DNA of 49,009 nucleotides from Paraburkholderia podalyriae (GCF_014397785.1 NZ_VZQQ01000046.1:1-49009); one strand, 5' to 3'; counted from the first letter of the stretch, positions 6,664 through 15,324 are shown. A program made the numbers and translations. Notes: generated by a model not told the origin, from the sequence alone.

Positions 6664-7491
6664 TCAGTGTGACATCAGCACCGGCACGGTCATCGACTGC
6701 AGCATGGTTCGCGTGACGCCGCCGAGCAACCTTTCCTGAACGCGCGCATGCCCGTACGCGCCCATCACCAGCAGATCGATATGGCGGTCGGCAAGCATGT
6801 TCAACAGCAGCGCGCCGGTCGATACACCGTCCACTCCGGGCGTCCCGGCGAATCCCGCTTCGATGCCGTGTCGCGCGAGCCAGGCGGCGACGTCGATGCC
6901 GGCCGGTTCACCGCTCTGCGAATGGCGCTGCACCGTCATCACGGTGACGAATTTCGCCTTCTTTAGTACCGGCAGTGCATCGGCCACGGATCGCGCGCTT
7001 TCGCGGCTGCCGTCCCACGCAATCAACACGCTTTGCCCGAACGACCGGACGGCTCCGGCGTAAGGCAGTACGATGGCCGGGCGGCCCGCACTCATGACCA
7101 CGTCCTCTACAAAGTAACGGGCGATATACGACGACGGCTCCTCCGGATCGGACTGACCGAGAATCAGAAGGTCCGCGTGGCGAGCGTGCAAAGCCGTTGT
7201 TTCGACCGCATCACCCGCTGGCGCGCGCCATTCAACGCTCAGGCCGGCGCGTTCGCCGGCCGCCAGGAAGCGTGCCCGGGCGTCCTTCAGATTGGCGTCG
7301 CGTTGCGCTTCCTGCGCAGCCACCCAGGCACCTTCTCCATCCAATAAAATCGGTCGTGCGAGTTCCTGGCACACCACGTACAAGCCGATCAGATGCGCTT
7401 CGTACCGGCGGGCCAGGTCGAGCGCGAATTCGGTGCGCGCGGCGCTATACGGACTGTCGTCCAGATGCACGAGCAGGGTTTTGCAGTTCAT
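6664..7491 (-). CDS. tandem-domain universal stress protein
   Basis: This 275-aa protein contains two UspA-type domains. The first (1-150, MNCKTLLVHLDDSPYSAART) is degenerate and ends in SDPEEPSSYIARYFVEDVVM. The second (155-275) has QSVLIAWDGSRESARSV and the ATP signature region VMGAYGHARVQERLLGGVTR followed by MTVPVLMSH. The ATG at 7491 has AGGAG upstream and overlaps the stop of the preceding USP by four bases (ATGA), so the genes are translationally coupled. It is the last gene of the three-USP operon 8888-6664, driven from the FNR operator at 8964. A truncated relative lies at 42965-43423. Two-domain USPs act as pseudo-dimers; the function is inferred from family only. Confidence 0.9.
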   Translation of the reverse strand: MNCKTLLVHLDDSPYSAARTEFALDLARRYEAHLIGLYVVCQELARPILLDGEGAWVAAQEAQRDANLKDARARFLAAGERAGLSVEWRAPAGDAVETTALHARHADLLILGQSDPEEPSSYIARYFVEDVVMSAGRPAIVLPYAGAVRSFGQSVLIAWDGSRESARSVADALPVLKKAKFVTVMTVQRHSQSGEPAGIDVAAWLARHGIEAGFAGTPGVDGVSTGALLLNMLADRHIDLLVMGAYGHARVQERLLGGVTRTMLQSMTVPVLMSH

Positions 7492-7994
7492 GATCGCTCC
7501 TTGGCAGCTTCGGCCGTTGGCGATTGTTCGCCTGTAGCCGGGTTCACGCAGTGCGCGGAGATCAGGAGCACCGGGCACTGCGCAATGCGCAGAAAGCGTT
7601 CGGCGACGCTGCCGAGCACCATCCGCCGGAAACCTCGGCGCCCATGGGTGCCTATCACCACCACGTCGGCCTTGAACTCGGCGGCGGCGCGCTGGATGCA
7701 TTGCGCGACGTCGTCGGCGCCCGGATCCGCCTCGACGATGCGTGGTGAGCCCGCCACGCCGGCGCGGCGCATGCGGGCGGCGGCGTCGTCGGTCACATGC
7801 GCGCCTTCTTCGAGAAGCGTGTCGCGGACATAAGAGGGATCGTAAGAGGGCACGTCATACGTCATGAGCGGGACGTTCACAACATACAACGGTTGCAATT
7901 GCGCGCCGGCTTCGTGTGCAAGTTGCAAGGCGGCGTCGAGCGCATGACTCGACGCTTCACTGCCGTCGACCGCAACCAGAATCTGCTGGTACAT
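7488..7994 (-). CDS. universal stress protein, single domain
   Basis: This 168-aa UspA-fold protein begins MYQQILVAVDGSEASSHALD and has the full nucleotide signature VVIGTHGRRGFRRMVLGSVA followed by CPVLLIS. A 17-residue tail (CVNPATGEQSPTAEAAKERS region) extends past the fold. It is very similar in layout to the USPs at 18071 and 34809, with the same YDPSYVRDTLLEEG-type helix. It is the middle gene of the operon. 57 bp separate it from the upstream tandem USP and its stop overlaps the next start by 4 nt. It is presumably controlled from the FNR operator at 8964. Confidence 0.92.
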   Translation of the reverse strand: MYQQILVAVDGSEASSHALDAALQLAHEAGAQLQPLYVVNVPLMTYDVPSYDPSYVRDTLLEEGAHVTDDAAARMRRAGVAGSPRIVEADPGADDVAQCIQRAAAEFKADVVVIGTHGRRGFRRMVLGSVAERFLRIAQCPVLLISAHCVNPATGEQSPTAEAAKERS

Positions 7995-8051
7995 GGCGAA
8001 CTCTCCTTAAGGAGGCGGCTTAGGGCCGCGCCTGCAAAGCGCCTTCGATTG

Positions 8052-8888
8052 TCAGTGCGACATCAGCACCGGCACGGTCATCGACTGCAGCACCGTGCGG
8101 GTTGCGCCGCCCATCACCAGTTCCTGCCAGCGGGCATGGCCGTAGGCTCCCATCACGAGGAGGTCCGCACCGAGCCCGGCTGCTTCCGATAACAGGGTGT
8201 CGCCAACCGACGCGGCCGGACCGGCTTCGACGTCCTTGACTTCGACCTTGATGCCGTGCCGCGCGATCACCGCTGCGATGTCGGCGCCTGGAATACGAGG
8301 GCCCGTTTCCCTGCGAGCGCCGTTGACCGCGACGATCGTGGTGAGCCGCGCTGTGCGCATGAACGGCAGCGCGTCATGCACGGCACGGGTGGCTTCGCGG
8401 CTGCCGTCCCAGCCGACCATCACATGGCCGCCGGGGGAAGTGACGCTGCTGGCGTTCGGCACCAGCAGCACCGGCCGGCCCGCGGACATGACCAGGTTTT
8501 CGGGGAAATAGTTGCCGACGTACGACTCCGGATCATCCGGATCGTCCTGGCCGGCGATGATCAGATCCGCGCAACGTCCCCGGTGCGGCACCGCGAGACT
8601 GGCTGACTGATCGACGGCGACCCACTCGCCCGTCACCCCGGCCCGGCTCAGCTCCGCATGGAAGAGGCGTTCGAGCGCGCCGCGCCGCTCGGCGCGCAGC
8701 TGCTCATGCGTCGCGTAGTAGCTGGCGGTGCCGGCCATCACGTACAGCGAGCGCGGATCGGGACTGAACAGGGCGAATACGCCGGTCAGATGGGCACCGA
8801 AGTGCTTCGCGAGGCGCAGCGCGATTTCGAGCCGCGGATGCGCGCGCCGGCTCGTATCCAGATGAACGACGATGGTTTTGTAGCTCAT
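8052..8888 (-). CDS. tandem-domain universal stress protein
   Basis: This 278-aa protein has two Usp domains. The first begins MSYKTIVVHLDTSRRAHPRL and ends DPDDPESYVGNYFPENLVMS. The second has GGHVMVGWDGSREATRAVHD and LLVMGAYGHARWQELVMGGA then MTVPVLMSH. The C-terminal 30 residues nearly repeat those of the USP at 6664-7491, so the two arose by duplication. GGGAG precedes the ATG by 8 bases. It is the first gene of the three-USP operon, 82 bp from the centre of a perfect FNR operator. In the first domain the glycine-rich ATP signature is absent, so only the second domain is likely to bind nucleotide. Confidence 0.91.
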   Translation of the reverse strand: MSYKTIVVHLDTSRRAHPRLEIALRLAKHFGAHLTGVFALFSPDPRSLYVMAGTASYYATHEQLRAERRGALERLFHAELSRAGVTGEWVAVDQSASLAVPHRGRCADLIIAGQDDPDDPESYVGNYFPENLVMSAGRPVLLVPNASSVTSPGGHVMVGWDGSREATRAVHDALPFMRTARLTTIVAVNGARRETGPRIPGADIAAVIARHGIKVEVKDVEAGPAASVGDTLLSEAAGLGADLLVMGAYGHARWQELVMGGATRTVLQSMTVPVLMSH

Positions 8889-8963
8889 TGCAAAGCTCCC
8901 GGAAAGTGAATGGGCGGCGCCCGACCATGTGAACTGAGTCTATGAGCCTGTGGCGCTGCGGCG

Positions 8964-8977
8964 TTGATTCAGATCAA
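8964..8977 (-). promoter_or_regulatory. FNR/Anr-type operator (USP operon), perfect
   Basis: TTGAT-TCAG-ATCAA matches 10 of 10. TAGACT (minus strand, 8942-8937) is centred 31 bp downstream, giving a class II FNR promoter with a leader of about 40 nt. Confidence 0.92.
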
Positions 8978-9048
8978 CCGTGCGACTGGTGGCGCGGGGA
9001 CAGTGAAACCTGAAAACGACGCGGCGCGCCGGTCCGCAAACGCCCCGT

Positions 9049-10452
9049 TCACGGGCGCTCCGAGCCTGCCAGCGCACGTTCCGCCGTCAGCTTGGCGAGT
9101 GCGACGGATGCGAGCCTTACGCGCACGCTGTCGGCACGGCTCGTGAGGATGATCGGCAGCCGCGCGCCGAGCACAAGACCAGCCGCGTCGGCGCCGGCGA
9201 AGTACATGAGCTGTTTGGCGAGCAGGTTGCCGGCTTCCAGATCTGGCGCCAGCAGGATGTCCGCCTGACCGGCCACGGGCGAATCGATCTGCTTGATTTT
9301 CGCGGCCGCCAGGCTGATTGCATTGTCGAAGGCGAGCGGGCCGTCCACCAGCGCGCCCGTGATCTGACCGCGCGCGGCCATGACGGTCAGCGCGGCGGCG
9401 TCGAGCGTGGTCGGCATGCGCGAGTTGACCGTTTCGATCGCGCCGAGCACCGCGACCCGCGGGAGTTCGACGCCCAGCACGTGCAACAGGTCGATGGCGT
9501 TCTGGCAGATATCGCGCTTATGGTCGAGCGATGGCGTGATATTGACCACGGCGTCGGTGACCACCAGCGGCTTCGAATAGGCCGGCACGTCCATCGCATA
9601 GACATGGCTGATGCGCCGCGCAGTGCGTAAGCCGGATGTCCGCGCGACGATCGCGCTGAGCAGTTCGCCCGTGTGCAGACTGCCTTTCATCAACGCGGCG
9701 ACCCGACCGGCCGCGCCGATTTCCACGGCACGCGCGGCCGCCGCATGACTGTGCTCGACCGCTTCGATCGGCACGCCCGCGAGGCTGACGTTGGCGGCCT
9801 CGGCAGCGGCGCGGATTTTGGCTTCGGGGCCGATCAGCACCGGTTCGATCAGGCCTTCGTCGCGGGCTTCGATCGCTGCCAGGATGGCTTCTTCCGAGCA
9901 GGGATGAACGATCGCCGTGCGCAATGCGGGACGCACGCGCGCCTGCCGCATAAACGCGTCGTAGCGGTCGTGACGTCGCAAGGCGACCTCGGCATTCACC
10001 GTGCACGGCCACAATACCGGCATCGACGGTGCAACGACCGTTGCCGTGCCGAGCAGCACGCTGTCGCCCCTCTGGTTCGTGCAGCAGGTGTCGAGCATGA
10101 CGATGCGTCCGTTACTGCGCTTTTTCTTCACCTTGACCATCGCGGTGATGGCGTCCCCCGCTGAGACAGGATGACGGAACTGCAGGGTCTGGCCGAGGCA
10201 GATCGTGCCGGGGCCAGGCAGCCGCTTGCCAAGCAGCGCGGAAATCAGCGTGGCGGTCCACATGCCGTGCACGACTCCATGGCCGGACAGCGCGCCCGCG
10301 GCGATTGCCGCATCTTCATGCGCGGGATCGAGATCGCCCGATACGGCCGCAAACAGATCGATATCGTTCTGCAGGGCCACGCGTACGAGCGACGCCGACT
10401 CGCCGATTTCGATTTCGTCGAAAGTGCGGTTGCGCAAAAGGTTGTCGTTCAC
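9049..10452 (-). CDS. MaoC-type enoyl-CoA hydratase / phosphate acetyltransferase fusion
   Basis: This 467-aa protein has two domains. Residues 1-150 are a MaoC hot-dog hydratase: GDLDPAHEDAAIA and LSGHGVVHGMWTATLISALL carry the Asp/His hydratase pair, and QTLQFRHPVSAGDAITA follows. Residues 160-467 are a phosphate acetyl/butyryl-transferase domain (EPVLIGPEAKIRAAAEAA, RISHVYAMDVP, QADILLAPDLEAGNLLAKQL). The fusion probably handles enoyl-CoA and acyl-CoA/acyl-phosphate exchange, allowing ATP recovery if coupled to an acetate kinase. In relatives an ackA gene usually sits nearby; none is present here. An operator at 10527 suggests FNR control. Whether the hydratase supplies (R)-3-hydroxyacyl-CoA to PHA synthesis is unknown. 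Confidence 0.9.
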   Translation of the reverse strand: MNDNLLRNRTFDEIEIGESASLVRVALQNDIDLFAAVSGDLDPAHEDAAIAAGALSGHGVVHGMWTATLISALLGKRLPGPGTICLGQTLQFRHPVSAGDAITAMVKVKKKRSNGRIVMLDTCCTNQRGDSVLLGTATVVAPSMPVLWPCTVNAEVALRRHDRYDAFMRQARVRPALRTAIVHPCSEEAILAAIEARDEGLIEPVLIGPEAKIRAAAEAANVSLAGVPIEAVEHSHAAAARAVEIGAAGRVAALMKGSLHTGELLSAIVARTSGLRTARRISHVYAMDVPAYSKPLVVTDAVVNITPSLDHKRDICQNAIDLLHVLGVELPRVAVLGAIETVNSRMPTTLDAAALTVMAARGQITGALVDGPLAFDNAISLAAAKIKQIDSPVAGQADILLAPDLEAGNLLAKQLMYFAGADAAGLVLGARLPIILTSRADSVRVRLASVALAKLTAERALAGSERP

Positions 10453-10526
10453 GATGGCTCCGACACGACACGATGCCGTGTGAGTTTTCAGGTACGTCGA
10501 TTAAGTCATGCCGACGCTCCGGTGAG

Positions 10527-10540
10527 TTGATCTGCATCAT
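10527..10540 (-). promoter_or_regulatory. FNR/Anr-type operator (MaoC-Pta fusion)
   Basis: TTGAT-CTGC-ATCAT matches 9 of 10. CTTAAT on the minus strand is centred 31 bp downstream. The start codon is 81 bp from the operator centre. Confidence 0.82.
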
Positions 10541-10578
10541 CTGTTTCGGGGACGCAGCCGCTGGCGTCCTGCATTCCT

Positions 10579-10818
10579 TCAGACAGGCGCACGTTGACCG
10601 ACGGTGTCGCACAGCGCGTCGGCGAAGCGTTTGAACGCATGCAGCGAGCCCGCAATGCTCTGGTATTTTTCGCGGCCGATCTGTCCGTCGAGCGTAATCA
10701 GCAGCCCCGACTCGCGCGCGAGCGCGAGGATGGCATCGAATTCACGGATCGCGTTGCGCACGTCCTGTGATGGTTCCGCCGATGTCGCGGCGCGGGCGAA
10801 AAAGGGTGTGTTCGACAT
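10579..10818 (-). CDS. hypothetical protein, 79 aa
   Basis: This small acidic-to-neutral helical protein has a conserved-looking core ITLDGQIGREKYQSIAGSLH followed by AFKRFADALCD. A frameshifted paralogue with almost the same core (LDGQIGREKYQSIAGSLNAF) is found at 46907-47110, so the sequence has been under selection. A ribosome site (AAGGAGACC) lies just before the ATG. I do not recognise a family. It lies upstream of the MaoC-Pta gene on the same strand, but the intervening FNR operator suggests separate transcription. No FNR operator is visible before it. Confidence 0.7.
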   Translation of the reverse strand: MSNTPFFARAATSAEPSQDVRNAIREFDAILALARESGLLITLDGQIGREKYQSIAGSLHAFKRFADALCDTVGQRAPV

Positions 10819-11020
10819 GGCCGGTCTCCTTACGGGTCAACCTCGGCACGCGCATCGGGCGCATCGCGAGGGCAATCGATTCGGGCTGTCACGAATCCAG
10901 TATGGGTGGGCACCCGGCCGGTGCAAATCAGGTGGCACCGAGCTTCAGGTAGGACGTTCTGCATGCTTGTCAGGTTTTTCCTACGCAACGATGCGCCGTC
11001 ATGACGGCCAGGTTCGTCGC

Positions 11021-11034
11021 TTGATATGGATCAT
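11021..11034 (+). promoter_or_regulatory. FNR/Anr-type operator (flavodoxin)
   Basis: TTGAT-ATGG-ATCAT matches 9 of 10. TATGCT is centred 31 bp downstream (11056-11061). A TTTCCTA heptad lies just upstream at 10977-10983. Confidence 0.85.
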
Positions 11035-11122
11035 GAGAATTCGCTCAACCGCGCCTATGCTCGTGGCATGCGCTGCGAATCCAGCATGTGAATGCACAAC
11101 CGCGAGTGATATGGAGGCTGAA

Positions 11123-11635
11123 ATGTCCGAAGCGAAAGTCCTTGTCGTCTATTTCTCACGCACCGGGACCACGCGTCTACTCGCGTCGGCGATTGCCGGA
11201 ATGCTGGCCGCCGATCTCGAAGCGATCTGTGACTGCAGCGATCGCGCAGGGCCAGGCGGCTATCTGCGCTCGCTGATCGATGCGATCCGCAAGCGGCCCA
11301 CGGAAATCGTTCCGGCCGGCTTGAGCGTGTCGGACTATGACCTCGTCGTAATCGGTTCGCCGGTATGGGCCGGTTCCGTGTCGGCCCCGGTGCGTTCGTA
11401 TCTGATCGAGAACCGGGCGCGACTGCCTCAGGTTGCATTCTTCTGCAGCTTCGGCGGACACGGCGCCGACGCGGCGCTTCGCGAGATGGGCGAACTGGCC
11501 GGGAAGCCGGCCGTTGCCGAATGCAAGATCACCGCGGCCGCGGCGCACCAGGGCGCGCAGGCCGCGCTGGCTGCGTTCGTCAGTGGACTCAAACGGCACC
11601 TGGCGCGGGCCGGCGAATTCGAATGGATGTGTTGA
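11123..11635 (+). CDS. flavodoxin-like FMN protein
   Basis: This 170-aa protein begins MSEAKVLVVYFSRTGTTRLL, the FMN-phosphate loop (S-x-T-G-x-T) of flavodoxins. It continues with VSDYDLVVIGSPVWAGSVSA, the W-containing isoalloxazine loop, and VAFFCSFGGHGADAALREM, the third flavin-contact loop. Length and order fit a short-chain flavodoxin or flavodoxin/NO-synthase-like domain. It would carry electrons in the cytoplasm; its partner is not known. GGAGG lies before the ATG at 11123, and the much longer upstream ORF is rejected. It has a strong FNR-type promoter, and the lipoprotein gene follows after 22 bp. Confidence 0.88.
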   Translation: MSEAKVLVVYFSRTGTTRLLASAIAGMLAADLEAICDCSDRAGPGGYLRSLIDAIRKRPTEIVPAGLSVSDYDLVVIGSPVWAGSVSAPVRSYLIENRARLPQVAFFCSFGGHGADAALREMGELAGKPAVAECKITAAAAHQGAQAALAAFVSGLKRHLARAGEFEWMC

Positions 11636-11657
11636 GTCGCATGGGGAGCGGGCGAAC

Positions 11658-12098
11658 ATGAACTGGCGGCTCTTTCCGATACTCGCCGTCGCGGGACTTG
11701 CGGCGTGCAGCTCCGAGGCACGCATTGCCGCATTGCGCGACAGTGAGATTCAGCTGCAGCAGGCCCGCACACAGGCGTGGGTGAACTGCTCGGCTGGCGC
11801 CGACTGCGATCGCCTTTGGACATTGACGAAAAAATACGTCGCGCAGCGCTCGGTGACGCCGATTCGCCGTGCCGACGACACAGCGATCGAAACCACCGAG
11901 CCGCATATGTTCGGCGCCGTCTATGTCTGGGCAACCAGGACCACCGATGACGCGGGCGCCTCGACCATCAGGCTCAAAGGCATGTGCCGTGGCATGTATC
12001 GCGCCGACGGTAACCCCGGTTGGCTGTACACGAGCTGTGCGCAGCAGATCCGTGCAGTCGAAAGGGATTTCCGGGTGTTCGTCGGCGCCGCGTCGTAA
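11658..12098 (+). CDS. predicted lipoprotein, 146 aa
   Basis: The N-terminus MNWRLFPILAVAGLAACSSE carries a type II signal peptide with lipobox LAAC; Cys17 would be lipidated, leaving about 130 residues in the periplasm. The mature part has four more cysteines (NCSAGADCDRLW, MCRGMYRADG, YTSCAQQI), which could form two disulfides. I do not recognise the family. It lies 22 bp after the flavodoxin gene and probably shares its promoter, with a GGGAG twelve bases before the ATG. A rho-independent terminator follows at 12118-12155. Confidence 0.8.
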   Translation: MNWRLFPILAVAGLAACSSEARIAALRDSEIQLQQARTQAWVNCSAGADCDRLWTLTKKYVAQRSVTPIRRADDTAIETTEPHMFGAVYVWATRTTDDAGASTIRLKGMCRGMYRADGNPGWLYTSCAQQIRAVERDFRVFVGAAS

Positions 12099-12117
12099 TT
12101 CCGCTGGTCGCACTTTC

Positions 12118-12155
12118 GCTGTGACCGCGTCGCGGCGTGCACAGCGCGCTTTTTT
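12118..12155 (+). terminator. rho-independent terminator after the flavodoxin-lipoprotein unit
   Basis: GCTGTG and CACAGC close a stem that contains an inner CCGCG-T-CGCGG hairpin. GCGC and six Ts follow. It ends two bases before the stop codon of the convergent NRAMP-like gene. Confidence 0.8.
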
Positions 12156-12156
12156 C

Positions 12157-13458
12157 TTACCCGGGAATGAACATCAGCAGCGCGGCCACGCCCATCACCA
12201 AGGTGGCGATCGAACCGAGCACGATCAGCGGTTTGCTGGCCGTGAACGCGCCCATCACCGATTCCCTCGACACGAGGATCATCACGACCACCAATAACGG
12301 CACCGCCACCACGCCGTTGATGACCGCGCTCCAGAACAGCGCCTTCATCGGACTGATCGGCGAATACTGGATCGCGAGCGCGGCCAGCACGCTGACGGCG
12401 ATGATCGCGTAGAAGCCGCGCGCGTCGCGCAACTTGCGCTCGAGCCCCTCATGCCAGCCCATCGCTTCGGATAGCGCGTACGCGCCAGAACCCGCCAGCA
12501 CCGGCACGCCGATCAGGCCGACGCCGAGAATGCCCGCCGCGAACAGGAGGTAAGCGAAGTCGCCGGCGAGCGGTCGCAGCGCGCTCGCGGCCTGCGCCGC
12601 TGTGGTGATATCGGTCACGCCGGCCGCGTGCAGCGTGACGGCGGTCGCCAGCATGATGAAAAAGGCGGTGAGGTCGGAGTAGAACATGCCGGACCATGTG
12701 TCCCAGCGGATCCGCTCAAGCTCCCGGGGTGCCGCGCCGGCATCCAGGATGAGCGCGACACCGCCGCGATGAGCGTGCATGTCTTCCACTTCTTCGGATG
12801 CCTGCCAGAAAAAGAGGTAAGGGCTGATGGTGGTGCCGAACACGCCGACGACCATCGCCGCCGCGTTGCCGTTCAGCGTCAGATGCGGCCACAGCATGCG
12901 CCAGGCCACTTCGCGCCAGGGCACATGAACGGTCAACAGCACGACGGCATAGGCGAGCAGCGAGACCGTCAGCCACTTCAGAAAGAACACGTACCGATGG
13001 TACGGAACGAAAACCTGCAGCAGCAGCGTGCCGACCACGAAGCAGGCCGTCATCAGGTGCCGGTCGACGCCGCTCACCAGTTCCGCAACTTCGCCCATCG
13101 CGGCAACATCGGCGGCGATGTTCAGCACGTTCGCGACCAGCAGCAACGACACGACGCCCATCAGCACGACAGGTGGGAACGCGCTCTTGATGTTGGCGGC
13201 GAGCCCTTTTCCGGTCACCCGGCCGAGGTTCGCGCACATTGACTGGACCGCGGCCATCAACGGAAAGGCGAGCGGCATCGTCCACAGCATGTTCAGGCCG
13301 AACTGCGCGCCAGCCTGCGAATAGGTGGCGATGCCGCTCGGATCGTCATCGGCGACGCCCGTGATGAGGCCCGGACCGACATGGGCCAGCGGATGCTCCT
13401 TCAGACGCGCGAGCAGCGCCCGCAGGCTTCTGGTATGCCGCAAACCGTCGACTTCCAC
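12157..13458 (-). CDS. NRAMP-related transporter with non-canonical metal site
   Basis: This 433-aa protein has about 11 hydrophobic segments and the overall NRAMP layout (GPGLITGVADDDPSGIATYS at the first helix). The helix-1 DPGN motif of Mn/Fe transporters is DPSG here (39-42), and the helix-6 MPH motif is TTISPY (209-214), so the Met and His ligands are missing. Such NRAMP-related proteins may carry other cations (some move Mg or Al) or work differently; the substrate is unknown. It starts with GTG (13458) eight bases after GAGGT, 12 bp downstream of the oleate hydratase stop, so the two are an operon. It is convergent with the lipoprotein gene. Confidence 0.85.
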   Translation of the reverse strand: MEVDGLRHTRSLRALLARLKEHPLAHVGPGLITGVADDDPSGIATYSQAGAQFGLNMLWTMPLAFPLMAAVQSMCANLGRVTGKGLAANIKSAFPPVVLMGVVSLLLVANVLNIAADVAAMGEVAELVSGVDRHLMTACFVVGTLLLQVFVPYHRYVFFLKWLTVSLLAYAVVLLTVHVPWREVAWRMLWPHLTLNGNAAAMVVGVFGTTISPYLFFWQASEEVEDMHAHRGGVALILDAGAAPRELERIRWDTWSGMFYSDLTAFFIMLATAVTLHAAGVTDITTAAQAASALRPLAGDFAYLLFAAGILGVGLIGVPVLAGSGAYALSEAMGWHEGLERKLRDARGFYAIIAVSVLAALAIQYSPISPMKALFWSAVINGVVAVPLLVVVMILVSRESVMGAFTASKPLIVLGSIATLVMGVAALLMFIPG

Positions 13459-13470
13459 TCGATCACCTCG

Positions 13471-15108
13471 CTAATGGTCCCGCAGCGTCGCGAATGCCTT
13501 GTAGACGATCCGCGGGTCATGCCGCCCCTTGTAGACAGCCGGTGCGGCCCGATCGAGCCCGAGCAGTGCATACACCGCGTTCTGCGCCGAGCGCACCGAG
13601 TATTCGACGGTGAACACGACGTCGTCGGGCAACTCGCAGAACTGGCCGATGAAAGCGAGATTGCGCCATCCGTCAGGCACCACGGCAGGCCGGTCGCCGC
13701 GCCGGCGCGGCAGGAACTGGCTCGTGATGAACGGCATCATGCAGGGAATGCAAACCGCGTGCTCGAGGATTCGGGCCGACTCCGCCTTGACCTTCAAATG
13801 GCCGAGAATCTCCGTCAGGATTTCGCGGCCGGTGCAGGCCTGCATCGGCTTGTCGACGAAATTGCCTGGCTGGTCGACTCGCAAGCCGTACCCCCAGAAC
13901 ACCTGCACGTCCGCCGGCTGATCGATGAAATGCGGCTGGTGCGGCAGCACGATCGAGGCGAGCCAGTTCGACTCAGGAAAAGTAATCAGGCCGCCTTCGC
14001 CGGGTACATTGCCGGTCAGATCGCGGATAAGCCGGAACAGTGTCGGGTCTCGCAGCGTCACCGTGAAGGAGAGCCACTTCGACGCGTCGACATGATCGGC
14101 GAACACGGACGGGTCGCCGAATTCGGGCCGGCCCGCGGCAATGTTTTTCCACAGGCTCCAGGCGCCCGTGCCGTCGACCGTCTCCAGCGGCGCGGGACGG
14201 TCCATGCCGCCGAGGCTGGAAGCCGCCGTCATCGAGCCGAGCGTGACGATCACCTTGTCGTTGCGGCCGATCAGCAATTCGAAGCCTTGATGCGCGCTCA
14301 AGCAAACCATGCCAACTACACTGTTCTGCTCGCCGGTTTCGTCGAACCAGAGATCGGTGACCCGGGTGTCCGGCTGGAAAATTACGCCGTGCCCGTCCAG
14401 CCAGCGGCGCAGAGGCCGGACCATCGACTCGTACTGGTTGTAGACCGTGCGCATGATGCCGTGCAGTTGGTTGAAGCCCGCCGACATATGCGCGAAACGC
14501 AATAGATACCGACGGAATTCTGCTGCGCTATGCCATGGCTGGAACGCAAACGTCGTGCACCACATCAGCCAGAAATTGGTGTCGAAGAACGACGCGTCGA
14601 AATGATCGGAAATCCGGCTGTTGCCGAGCATGATTTCCGGTTCGATCGACAGGCGGCCCAGCGTCATCAGATGCTTTTCATCGAGCCCATAGGCGGGGGC
14701 GTCCTCGCGTTTGCCGTTCCTCACGAGCCGCGACCTGGACGAAGTCCGGATGGTCTCGTTCCAGTCGAAGATCTCCTGGGTCACGGTTTTGCTGTCGTCC
14801 AGCGTCGGGATCGACGAAAAGAGCTCGTAGGTGCACAGATACTTGCTTTCGAGCATGCGGCCGCCGCGCACCACATAGCCACTTTCCGCGTTACCCGCGC
14901 CATCAAGGCTGCCGCCGGGCTTGTCGAGGGCTTCGAGGATGGTGACGTCGCAGCCGCGCACGTGGCCGTCGCGGATCAGGAACGCAGCGGCCGCCAGCGA
15001 GGCAATGCCGCCGCCGACAAGATAGAACTTGCCGTTCTCTGCAGGGTGGCCGTCACTGTTGACGTCGGTGCGCGGCGTGTGTGCGTGAATCGGATCAGAG
15101 TTTTGCAC
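13471..15108 (-). CDS. ohyA: oleate hydratase (MCRA family)
   Basis: This 545-aa flavoprotein adds water to the double bond of oleate to give 10-hydroxystearate. The FAD-binding site is FYLVGGGIASLAAAAFLIRD with a downstream GG-S motif (LDKPGGSLDGAG). The RGGRMLESKYLCTYELFSSI block and FAFQPWHSAAEFRRYLLRFA are hallmarks of the family. The C-terminal AFIGQFCELPDDVVFTVEYS is the conserved lid and flavin-contact region. The start is a GTG at 15108 with GGGAG upstream; the ORF extension to 15225 lacks a site. It heads an operon with the NRAMP-related gene. An operator at 15212 with TATGGT 31 bp downstream suggests FNR control, plausibly linking membrane fatty-acid stress to low oxygen. Confidence 0.92.
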   Translation of the reverse strand: MQNSDPIHAHTPRTDVNSDGHPAENGKFYLVGGGIASLAAAAFLIRDGHVRGCDVTILEALDKPGGSLDGAGNAESGYVVRGGRMLESKYLCTYELFSSIPTLDDSKTVTQEIFDWNETIRTSSRSRLVRNGKREDAPAYGLDEKHLMTLGRLSIEPEIMLGNSRISDHFDASFFDTNFWLMWCTTFAFQPWHSAAEFRRYLLRFAHMSAGFNQLHGIMRTVYNQYESMVRPLRRWLDGHGVIFQPDTRVTDLWFDETGEQNSVVGMVCLSAHQGFELLIGRNDKVIVTLGSMTAASSLGGMDRPAPLETVDGTGAWSLWKNIAAGRPEFGDPSVFADHVDASKWLSFTVTLRDPTLFRLIRDLTGNVPGEGGLITFPESNWLASIVLPHQPHFIDQPADVQVFWGYGLRVDQPGNFVDKPMQACTGREILTEILGHLKVKAESARILEHAVCIPCMMPFITSQFLPRRRGDRPAVVPDGWRNLAFIGQFCELPDDVVFTVEYSVRSAQNAVYALLGLDRAAPAVYKGRHDPRIVYKAFATLRDH

Positions 15109-15211
15109 GTCGTTCTCCCGTTTGAGGTTCGCTGCAATCGAACTGCAGCCGGCCCGCCCTGCCGCGCAGAGCAGGCGTTGGTTCACCATACGCGAGGCTC
15201 GGTGGGTTCGA

Positions 15212-15225
15212 TTGCGTTGGATCAA
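15212..15225 (-). promoter_or_regulatory. candidate FNR-type operator (oleate hydratase)
   Basis: On the minus strand it reads TTGAT-CCAA-CGCAA, one perfect half-site and one weak one (8 of 10). TATGGT is centred 31 bp downstream (15190-15185), which supports a real promoter despite the weak half. Confidence 0.6.
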
Positions 15226-15324
15226 GCAATGATCGCGGCAGCGCAGCCGAGCGGGCGGCAGTCGACCTCATGTCGATTCGCAAAGGCAGCGCGGGCGTCG
15301 CGACGCTGCGTATCTCGCCTCTTT

